Below, piece after piece: positions 1-5,221 of a stretch of 6,221 bases of DNA. A program made the translations under genes and the position numbers. The notes beneath the pieces were generated by a model that saw only the letters and a list, made by a program, of their open reading frames with translations, did no database searches and was not told the origin of the DNA. This DNA is from Chloroflexi bacterium RBG_16_57_11 (lineage in GTDB: Bacteria > Chloroflexota > Anaerolineae > Anaerolineales > UBA4823). The stretch's first letter is position 1. The number at the start of each line of letters is the position of its first letter. Where the stretch lies: positions 1-6,221 of the forward strand of contig MGNS01000131.1 of assembly GCA_001795165.1 (NCBI GenBank), in the 5' to 3' direction.

Positions 1-104
1 AAAAGAATCAATAGATAATTGTAACTCATAACATTCATCTGGTGGGATCAATCGGAGGCGGGCCATTTGCCGTATCTCGGGTCACCGGCTTCCTGCCCTG
101 CCTG
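1..104. other. Intergenic region downstream of the exporter operon; nothing identified
   Basis: This short stretch follows the permease stop codon on the minus strand and runs to the window edge. Reading the minus strand I found only 3-4 bp stems, for example GGC/GCC around AAATG, and none has a T tract, so no intrinsic terminator for the operon can be called. The outer 40 bases are AT-rich. A minus-strand reading frame starting near position 38 stays open to the edge, but it has no ribosome binding site and is too short to call. Confidence 0.5.
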
Positions 105-1331
105 TCATTCGTAGCGCAATGCCTCGACCGGCTCCAGACCCGCAGCGCGGTTCGCCGGATATAAGCCAAAGAACAAGCCGACAGCCGTTGAAAACATCGT
201 TGCCAATAAAACAGTATCCAGACCGATCTGGGGAATGATCGCCGTGCCGCGCGCCTCTGCTATTCTGGCGACAATATAAGAGATCAGCGCACCCAGGCCA
301 ATGCCAATCAGGCCACCAAACATGCTCAGCAAAGATGACTCGGTCAGGAATTGGATCAAGATATCGATGCGCCGCGCACCAAGCGCTTTACGCAGGCCGA
401 TCTCGCGGGTGCGCTCGGTGACCGAAACCAGCATAATGTTCATAATGCCAATGCCGCCGACCAGCAGGGAGATTGCAGCGATGCCGCCCAAGAAGATCGT
501 CAGGACACTGGTAATGGTGCGAGCAGTGTCAAGAAAATCTTGCTGCGACAGGATCGTGAAATCATCCGCGCCGATGGCAGTGCGGTGGCGGGAGCGCAGG
601 ATCTGGGCGATCTCGTCGCTGGCCCGGGGGACATCATTGGCGCTGACCGCCGACACGATCAACAAGTCGATGCGATCGCGCGTCGAGCGGCGCAGCAAGC
701 GCGTTTGAGCGGTGGTGAGCGGAACCAGGATGCGGTCGTCCTGGTTGCCAAAACCGGATCCACCCTTCGACTCAAGCACACCCAGCACGGTGAACGGCTG
801 TCCTTCAATGCGAATGGTCTCCCCGACCAGGCCCTCCTTACGCCCAAACAGCCGGTCGGCGACCTCCGTACCGATCAACGCCACCGAGGCCCGCCCAAGG
901 ATGTGCTCTTCACGGATAAACTCGCCCTCAGTGACCTTCAAATTACGCACCGGGCTATACTCGGGGGTCACCCCGCTGATTTGGGTGGTTGTCGTTTCAC
1001 CGCCTGCAGAGACTTCTCCATTGCCCTGCAACACAGGCGCAACACCAGCTACTGAAGGAGCCTGGAAAGGGTCCGTAATGGCGGTCGTATCGGCCAGGGT
1101 TAGCGGTTTCGGGTTACGAACCTCCTCTGAGCCACCGCTAAAGACAAAAAGAAGGTTGGTGCCAATCCCCTGGATCGAGCCTGTAATGGTGTTCTCGGCG
1201 CCACGGCCAATCGACACGATGGCGATGACTGCCGCCACTCCGATGACGATCCCAATGATGGTAAGACCAGACCGCAGCTTGTTCGAAGACAGGCTATCCA
1301 AGGCCTCAAAGATGGATTGCAAAATGATCAT
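105..1331 (-). CDS. MacB/FtsX-family ABC transporter permease
   Basis: This 408-aa protein is the membrane subunit of an ABC exporter of the MacB/FtsX (type VII, mechanotransmission) class. Residues about 21-43 form TM1. Residues about 44-270 form the extracytoplasmic MacB-PCD-type domain. Three further membrane segments lie at about 275-303, 330-355 and 370-392. The motif VTERTREIGLRKALGAR (304-320) is the conserved cytoplasmic segment after TM2 that contacts the ATPase, and the C-terminal YPANRAAGLEPVEALRYE (391-408) is the usual family ending. The length fits a stand-alone permease; E. coli MacB is longer because the ATPase is fused to it. The start is firm: its ATG overlaps the ATPase stop codon in ATGA, and GGAGG lies 4 bases upstream inside the ATPase gene, so translational coupling is likely. 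Substrate cannot be read from sequence; relatives move macrolides, peptides, lipoproteins or lipids. Confidence 0.93.
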   Translation of the reverse strand: MIILQSIFEALDSLSSNKLRSGLTIIGIVIGVAAVIAIVSIGRGAENTITGSIQGIGTNLLFVFSGGSEEVRNPKPLTLADTTAITDPFQAPSVAGVAPVLQGNGEVSAGGETTTTQISGVTPEYSPVRNLKVTEGEFIREEHILGRASVALIGTEVADRLFGRKEGLVGETIRIEGQPFTVLGVLESKGGSGFGNQDDRILVPLTTAQTRLLRRSTRDRIDLLIVSAVSANDVPRASDEIAQILRSRHRTAIGADDFTILSQQDFLDTARTITSVLTIFLGGIAAISLLVGGIGIMNIMLVSVTERTREIGLRKALGARRIDILIQFLTESSLLSMFGGLIGIGLGALISYIVARIAEARGTAIIPQIGLDTVLLATMFSTAVGLFFGLYPANRAAGLEPVEALRYE

Positions 1332-2005
1332 TTATCCTCCACCATGCCATCCCGGATGTGGATGATACGCTGTGACTGCGCGGCCACTTCGGAATCGTGC
1401 GTGACGATTAACAGCGTGGTGCCACGTTCCTGGTTTAGCCTGAGCAACAGGTGCATGATCTCTGCCCCGGACTTGCTATCCAGATTGCCGGTAGGCTCAT
1501 CCGCCAGGATTATGGCCGGATCGTTCACCAGGGCGCGGGCGATCGCAACCCGCTGTTGCTGTCCACCGGAGAGCTCGCTTGGACGATGGGTGAGGCGGTC
1601 ATCCAGCCCAACGGCCTGCAACGCGGAGCGGGCGCGCTCCTTCCGCCCGCTGCGCAACCCCGAGTAGCGCATGGGCAGCTCGACATTTACCAGGGCGGTC
1701 GCCCGTGGCAATAGATTGAAACTCTGGAAAACAAAGCCTACTTTGCGGTTGCGGATCGAAGCAAGCTGGTCATCTTTCAGGTTTGAGACGTTTACACCGT
1801 CCAGAATGTAATCACCCGCGGTTGGCCGATCCAGGCAGCCAATGATATTCATCAACGTGGATTTACCCGACCCCGAGGGACCCATAATCGCCACCACTTC
1901 GCCGCGTGCGACCTTCATGGACAAGCCGCACAAGGCGTGAACCTGCACTTCTCCCATGCGGTACACTTTAGTCAGATCGCGGGCTTCGATGACCCAATCG
2001 CTCAT
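1328..2005 (-). CDS. MacB/LolD-family ABC transporter ATP-binding protein
   Basis: This 225-aa cytoplasmic ATPase powers the neighbouring permease. All nucleotide-binding motifs are present and intact: Walker A GPSGSGKST (42-50), Q-loop Gln94 in FVFQSFNLLP, signature LSGGQQQR (145-152), Walker B IILADE (165-170), D-loop NLDS (174-177) and H-loop His203 in VTHD. Strong similarity to the LolD/MacB/YknY/SalX group is seen in the signature, in NLLPRATALVNVELP after the Q-loop, and in the complete, unfused length. It starts 2 bases after the adaptor stop codon, with an AGAGGAG ribosome binding site inside the end of that gene about 6 bases from the ATG. Its own stop codon overlaps the permease start, so it is the middle gene of a tight three-gene operon. 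The family is certain; the substrate is not. Confidence 0.96.
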   Translation of the reverse strand: MSDWVIEARDLTKVYRMGEVQVHALCGLSMKVARGEVVAIMGPSGSGKSTLMNIIGCLDRPTAGDYILDGVNVSNLKDDQLASIRNRKVGFVFQSFNLLPRATALVNVELPMRYSGLRSGRKERARSALQAVGLDDRLTHRPSELSGGQQQRVAIARALVNDPAIILADEPTGNLDSKSGAEIMHLLLRLNQERGTTLLIVTHDSEVAAQSQRIIHIRDGMVEDK

Positions 2006-2007
2006 CG

Positions 2008-3372
2008 CTATCTCCTCTGAACGAAAGGCGGCGGTCCGTTGCTTTCGAATACCGTGGGCGGATTTAGCACGATCAGGTCGCCGATTTGCAATTCGCCATC
2101 CACCACCTGGCTCAATACGTCGGAGGAAGACCCAATTTGTATCGAGACAGGAACAACCTGGTCATCCTTCAGGATATAGACAACCTGCTTGCCTTCCTGA
2201 AAGCGCACTGCGCGGTTGGGCACAAGCAGGACATCCTCCAGCTCATCTACGACGATGTTCACCGCTGCAGTCATACCAGGCTTGACTTCTTCATCCGGGT
2301 CCGTCAGCTCGACCACCACCATGAATTCAACGGCTCCCTGGACATCACTGCCCACTCGATCCGCCTCGGTCACCAAACCCTTATATTCCTTGCCCCGGAT
2401 GGCATCAAAGGTCATCCTAACCTCTTGACCGGGTTGGATTTGGTTGATATCCACCTCGGATACAGACACGTCCACAAGCAACGAAGATAAATCATCCAGC
2501 CGAAAGGCCGGTGAATTGATCGACACTTTATCGCCCGGCTGGGTATCCACCAGGGTGATGACCCCGTTAAATGGGGCTTCGATCCACGCCTGGCTGAGGG
2601 CGGCCTGGGCTGCGGCAATGCGCGACTCGACCGCTGCCACATCATCCGGGTTGGGGCCGTCCTTCCATTTCTCATAATCCTGGCGGGCCTTCTCCAGGTT
2701 CGATTGCGCCACTTCCAGCGCGTACTCGTAATCCAGCCGCTTCACCGCTGCGTTGTAATCCGCCTGCGCCTGGTCCAGTGCATCCTTCAATTCCTCGCGT
2801 TGCGGGTCGTTTTCCGGAAGATATTTCACCGGCTCAAAGGCCAGCCGCGCCTCATCCAGCTTTTTCTGCATTTGATCCAACGCATCCATGGTGCTCAAAT
2901 TCTGTAGCTCGGTTGGCATGATGTAATTATCCAGGCGATATTGCGCGTCGCGCACCGCCTGGGCTGCGCTGGATATCGATTGCAGCGCCTGAATTTTTGC
3001 AGTCTCTGCGTTGGTGGTCAGGTCATCGAGCGCCTTCCTGGCATTGACCAGGTCGGCCTGAGCCAGGATGATCGCTTGTGGAAGAGAGGTCTGTTTCAGC
3101 TCCGCCAGCTTATCCCCGGCCTCGACCTGGTCGCCAACCCGAACGCGCACCTCATCAACCGTCCCAGCCGTATTCCAGTTCAGTATCGCCGACTGCCTGG
3201 TCCGCACCTGCCCGGTAGCCCCAATGGTGGAAATCAGTTGTCCGCGGCCGGCCGTCTCGGTCTGTAAATTCTCCAACTGGGAAGCTCGCTGTCCCGCCCG
3301 CCATTGCATAAACGCATAGGCTCCACCAGCCAGGACAACGACGATCACAAGAATAACCAACAACTTCTTCAT
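2008..3372 (-). CDS. MacA/YknX-like efflux adaptor (membrane-fusion protein, HlyD/RND-adaptor family)
   Basis: This 454-aa protein is anchored by one N-terminal hydrophobic helix (about residues 4-21, after MKK), and the rest lies outside the membrane. A first lipoyl half sits at about 62-96 (GTVDEVRVRVGDQVEAGDKL). A long predicted alpha-helical hairpin, rich in Ala, Gln and charged residues, spans about 97-262. The second lipoyl half is at about 262-298 (AWIEAPFNGVITLVDTQPGDKV). A beta-barrel and membrane-proximal region follow to about 440, including VKPGMTAAVNIVV and VLLVPNRAV. I chose the ATG at 3372 because GAGGT lies 6 bases upstream and the hydrophobic anchor begins directly after it. 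An in-frame ATG at 3474 would add 34 residues that look unlike a signal and have no ribosome binding site. It is the first gene of the exporter operon and should link the permease to the substrate outside. It is longer than E. coli MacA (371 aa), mostly through the hairpin. Confidence 0.9.
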   Translation of the reverse strand: MKKLLVILVIVVVLAGGAYAFMQWRAGQRASQLENLQTETAGRGQLISTIGATGQVRTRQSAILNWNTAGTVDEVRVRVGDQVEAGDKLAELKQTSLPQAIILAQADLVNARKALDDLTTNAETAKIQALQSISSAAQAVRDAQYRLDNYIMPTELQNLSTMDALDQMQKKLDEARLAFEPVKYLPENDPQREELKDALDQAQADYNAAVKRLDYEYALEVAQSNLEKARQDYEKWKDGPNPDDVAAVESRIAAAQAALSQAWIEAPFNGVITLVDTQPGDKVSINSPAFRLDDLSSLLVDVSVSEVDINQIQPGQEVRMTFDAIRGKEYKGLVTEADRVGSDVQGAVEFMVVVELTDPDEEVKPGMTAAVNIVVDELEDVLLVPNRAVRFQEGKQVVYILKDDQVVPVSIQIGSSSDVLSQVVDGELQIGDLIVLNPPTVFESNGPPPFVQRR

Positions 3373-3378
3373 ACGCAG

Positions 3379-3383
3379 ACCTC
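3379..3383 (-). promoter_or_regulatory. Ribosome binding site deciding the adaptor start
   Basis: On the minus strand this reads GAGGT, 6 bases before the ATG at 3372. No comparable purine tract precedes the further-upstream in-frame ATG at 3474, which supports the shorter adaptor protein. Confidence 0.65.
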
Positions 3384-3410
3384 GACATACAGGAATGATT
3401 CCAACGTTTG

Positions 3411-3416
3411 ATTGTA
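3411..3416 (-). promoter_or_regulatory. Candidate -10 box for the exporter operon
   Basis: The minus strand reads TACAAT, five of six matches to the sigma-70/sigma-A -10 consensus. Transcription would start near 3404, giving a leader of about 30 bases to the adaptor ATG. No good -35 hexamer lies at 16-18 bases; the nearest weak match, CTGGCA, is at a 20-base spacing. The call therefore rests on the -10 and its placement alone. Confidence 0.3.
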
Positions 3417-3551
3417 CTCCAAAGCCGTCCCGGATTTGCCAGCGCGTTAACCAAAGATTTAAGAAATTGTTCAACCTGCCTCAAAACTGATGACAACTGT
3501 CACCTAAAGATATGACATCTGAGACTGAATTAAAACCTCTTTACTCGTTAT

Positions 3552-3557
3552 TATCAT
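3552..3557 (+). promoter_or_regulatory. Candidate -10 box for the GltD-like gene
   Basis: TATCAT matches five of six positions of the -10 consensus, with a four-of-six -35 candidate, TTAAAA (3530-3535), 16 bases upstream. A start near 3564 would leave a leader of about 38 bases carrying the strong GGAGG ribosome binding site. The surrounding AT-rich DNA makes a chance match possible. Confidence 0.3.
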
Positions 3558-3589
3558 ATACGGATTCAAAGCGCACACAAAGAGCTATT

Positions 3590-3594
3590 GGAGG
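3590..3594 (+). promoter_or_regulatory. Strong ribosome binding site deciding the GltD-like start
   Basis: GGAGG sits 7 bases before the ATG at 3602. The in-frame ATG at 3512 is preceded by CACCTAAAGAT, which has no Shine-Dalgarno match. The 30 extra residues it would add are not typical of the family, so translation most likely begins at 3602. Confidence 0.75.
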
Positions 3595-3601
3595 AAAAGG
3601 A

Positions 3602-5038
3602 ATGAGGAAGATTTCTGGTGATTTTCTCGCCATTGATCGGAAGACCCGCGCTAAGACGCCTTCGCAAGGCATTCGCACCCGTTCGGTTGAAGAGCGGGTG
3701 TGTGATTTTGACGATGTTATCATCCCGCTTGATCCCGGGAGCGCGGTGCTGGAAGCTGCGCGCTGCGTCCAGTGTCCCGATCCGGCGCCTTGCATGCTGG
3801 CCTGTCCAACTCATAATGATATCCCCTCGGCGATGTGGTTAATCGAACAAGGCCAGTTTCTGGAGGCCGCCGATCTTTATCGCCAAAGCAGCTCCTTACC
3901 AGAGATATGCGGGCGTGTTTGCCCCCAGGAGCAGCTTTGCCAGGGCTCCTGCGCTCAAAGCAAGTCGGCATTACCGGTGATGACCGGAGCACTGGAAGCC
4001 TTCGTCGTCGACTATGCCCGGCGCGTCCAGGGCGCAGCGATCCCGGTCGGCCAACCGGTCGGAAAACGGGTCGCCATCGTCGGAGCAGGCCCGGCGGGAA
4101 TGACTTGCGCGGAACAGCTGGTGCGAAAAGGGTATCAGGTGGTCATTTATGAGTCCAAGCCGGGGCCTGGCGGCCTGCTGACTTATGGCATCCCCAGCTT
4201 TAAGCTCACCAAAGACGTGGTTTTCAACCGAGTCCATGACCTGGAAGCTGCCGGCGTCGAGTTCGTTTTCAATACCTATATCGGCAAGAATCTGACCATA
4301 GATGATCTGTTCGCCCAAGGTTATCAGGCGACCTTCGTCGGCGTTGGCACCGAGATCGATGCGCCGATGGAGGTGCCGGGTGAAGACCTGCCGGGTGTTT
4401 ACAAAGCCACGGAGTTCCTGATGCGCTGTAACGTGGATCTGGAGCTCCTGCCAGAGGAGCTGCGCTCCAGGCCCGAGATCGGAAAAAAGGTGGTGGTCAT
4501 CGGCGGAGGCGACACCGCTTCGGATTGCTTGCGCACCGCTTTACGCCTGGGAGCGGATGAGGTCGCCTGTCTGTACCGACGCACCGAGAGAGAAATGCCC
4601 GGCGGCCGCCACGACCGTGAGCTGGCTAAGGAAGAAGGCGCGATCTACCAGTTCCTCACCCAGCCGATCCGCTTCATCGCCGGCGACGATGGCCGGCTGA
4701 AAGAGGTCGAATGTATTCGCATGGTGTTGGGTGAGCCCGACGCCAAAGGTCGTCGCAGGCCGGTCCCCGTGGAAGGCTCGAACTTCATCGTCCAGGCGGA
4801 TTGCGCGGTAACCGCGGTGAGCTATTGGCCTGATCCGATCATCGGCCAGACTACCCCGGGGCTGGAAACCGATAAATGGGGCCTGATCTTCATCGATCCT
4901 GAGAGCGGCGCTACGTCGCGCCCAGGGGTATATGCGGGCGGCGATGATGTCACCGGCCCGGGCCTGGTGGTCACCGCCATGGTGGCAGGCCGTAAGGCAG
5001 CAGCGGCCATTGACGAATACCTGAGCGTCCTACCATAG
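3602..5038 (+). CDS. GltD-type FAD/Fe-S NAD(P)H-dependent oxidoreductase (glutamate synthase small-subunit family)
   Basis: This 478-aa cytoplasmic flavoprotein belongs to the family that passes electrons from NAD(P)H through FAD to iron-sulfur clusters. The N-terminal domain carries two four-cysteine groups: Cys55, 58, 64 and 68 (CVQCPDPAPCMLACP) and Cys103, 107, 113 and 117 (CGRVCPQEQLCQGSC). The FAD-binding motif GAGPAG is at 161-166, followed by the family stretch GPGGLLTYGIPSFKL (188-202). The second nucleotide fold has GGGDTA at 301-306, then YRRTEREMPG (325-334). The C-terminal FAD contact is AGGDDVTGPG (445-454). The length fits GltD and the homomeric NADPH-dependent GltA group (roughly 460-480 aa). 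No glutamate synthase large subunit is next to it, so it may act as a stand-alone enzyme or with a distant partner. SudA/NfnB-like ferredoxin:NADP or sulfide-linked roles are alternatives. Family is firm; exact reaction is open. Confidence 0.9.
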   Translation: MRKISGDFLAIDRKTRAKTPSQGIRTRSVEERVCDFDDVIIPLDPGSAVLEAARCVQCPDPAPCMLACPTHNDIPSAMWLIEQGQFLEAADLYRQSSSLPEICGRVCPQEQLCQGSCAQSKSALPVMTGALEAFVVDYARRVQGAAIPVGQPVGKRVAIVGAGPAGMTCAEQLVRKGYQVVIYESKPGPGGLLTYGIPSFKLTKDVVFNRVHDLEAAGVEFVFNTYIGKNLTIDDLFAQGYQATFVGVGTEIDAPMEVPGEDLPGVYKATEFLMRCNVDLELLPEELRSRPEIGKKVVVIGGGDTASDCLRTALRLGADEVACLYRRTEREMPGGRHDRELAKEEGAIYQFLTQPIRFIAGDDGRLKEVECIRMVLGEPDAKGRRRPVPVEGSNFIVQADCAVTAVSYWPDPIIGQTTPGLETDKWGLIFIDPESGATSRPGVYAGGDDVTGPGLVVTAMVAGRKAAAAIDEYLSVLP

Positions 5039-5043
5039 TTCTT

Positions 5044-5116
5044 GTAAGGGCGAAGCAAGCCGGAGGATAGTTAGCCTTCACTGGGAAAGAGACTTTCCGG
5101 CTTGCTTCGCCCCTAC
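5044..5116. repeat. Long inverted repeat (REP/MITE-like hairpin) with GTAGGGGCGAAGC core
   Basis: Two 21-base arms (5044-5064 and 5096-5116) are reverse complements with one mismatch, A5047 opposite C5113, separated by a 31-base loop. The left arm reads GTAAGGGCGAAGCAAGCCGG plus A. The element begins 5 bases after the GltD-like stop codon. There is no T tract on either side, so it does not look like an ordinary intrinsic terminator. Its GTAGGGGCGAAGC core and palindromic form resemble non-coding repeats I recall as scattered in Chloroflexota and cyanobacterial genomes. A copy count in the genome is needed to confirm that. Transcribed, it could stabilise the 3' end of the upstream mRNA. Confidence 0.7.
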
Positions 5117-5130
5117 CCTGGTCGGTGGGG

Positions 5131-5136
5131 TATAAT
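5131..5136 (+). promoter_or_regulatory. Perfect -10 box (TATAAT), likely gyrA promoter
   Basis: TATAAT matches the -10 consensus fully and is preceded by GGGG. At the usual 16-18 bases upstream there is only C-rich repeat sequence (CGCCCC and neighbours), so no -35 is evident; the last part of the inverted repeat occupies that place. The start would fall near 5142-5143, about 80 bases before the gyrA ATG. I see no other -10-like hexamer between here and gyrA. Confidence 0.5.
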
Positions 5137-5139
5137 AGC

Positions 5140-5172
5140 AAGGCTGTGCGCGTCATACGCACAGCCTTTTTT
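5140..5172 (+). terminator. Intrinsic-terminator-shaped hairpin with T tract
   Basis: A perfect 11-bp stem, AAGGCTGTGCG (5140-5150) with CGCACAGCCTT (5158-5168), encloses a 7-base loop CGTCATA. A run of six T spans 5167-5172, its first two bases being paired in the stem. On the plus strand this is a textbook intrinsic terminator. It lies about 100 bases after the GltD-like stop and would serve to end that transcript. It also starts only 4 bases after a perfect TATAAT, so it could instead form the very beginning of the gyrA leader. On the minus strand the stem is followed by TGCTATTAT, a poor T tract, so it is probably one-directional. Confidence 0.8.
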
Positions 5173-5190
5173 ACGCCGCAAAGGCTTTTT
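5163..5190 (+). promoter_or_regulatory. Alternative stem overlapping the terminator (possible antiterminator or second weak terminator)
   Basis: AGCCTTT (5163-5169) can pair with AAAGGCT (5180-5186) around a 10-base loop. The left half uses bases from the right arm and T tract of the preceding terminator hairpin, so the two structures exclude each other. The 7-bp stem is itself followed by T residues to 5190. A further overlapping stem, CGCAAA (5177-5182) with TTTGCG (5188-5193), is also possible. The arrangement resembles an attenuator but is weaker than the 11-bp terminator stem, and no ligand-binding domain or leader peptide is seen. Confidence 0.3.
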
Positions 5191-5221
5191 GCGCATTTGA
5201 TCGATCGAAGAGGAAATTGGC

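Noticed and set aside
1..38. Minus-strand frame starting with ATG near 38 and open to the window edge
   Set aside because: Only about a dozen codons are visible, with no ribosome binding site (the upstream bases read CCCACC), so it cannot be told from chance.
351..1365. Long plus-strand open frames (351-1055 and 712-1365) opposite the permease gene
   Set aside because: They lie antisense to a clear MacB-family permease, lack recognisable domains and good ribosome binding sites, and overlap each other. They are by-products of GC-rich coding DNA.
105..3372. Reading the exporter operon as a dedicated antibiotic resistance or bacteriocin-immunity system
   Set aside because: Sequence shows only the general MacA/MacB-type architecture; there is no biosynthetic, immunity or two-component gene in the window to indicate a substrate.
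3373..3474. N-terminal extension of the adaptor from an ATG at 3474
   Set aside because: The extra 34 residues have no ribosome binding site and would place 34 unusual residues before the membrane anchor. The ATG at 3372 has GAGGT at 6 bases and begins right at MKKLLV.
3512..3601. N-terminal extension of the GltD-like protein from an ATG at 3512
   Set aside because: There is no Shine-Dalgarno sequence before it, while the ATG at 3602 has GGAGG at 7 bases. The extension would also run over the candidate -10 box.
5199..5208. GATCGATCGA palindromic stretch before gyrA
   Set aside because: It is a short GATC-rich palindrome between the leader hairpins and the ribosome binding site; such runs are common by chance and nothing links it to regulation.
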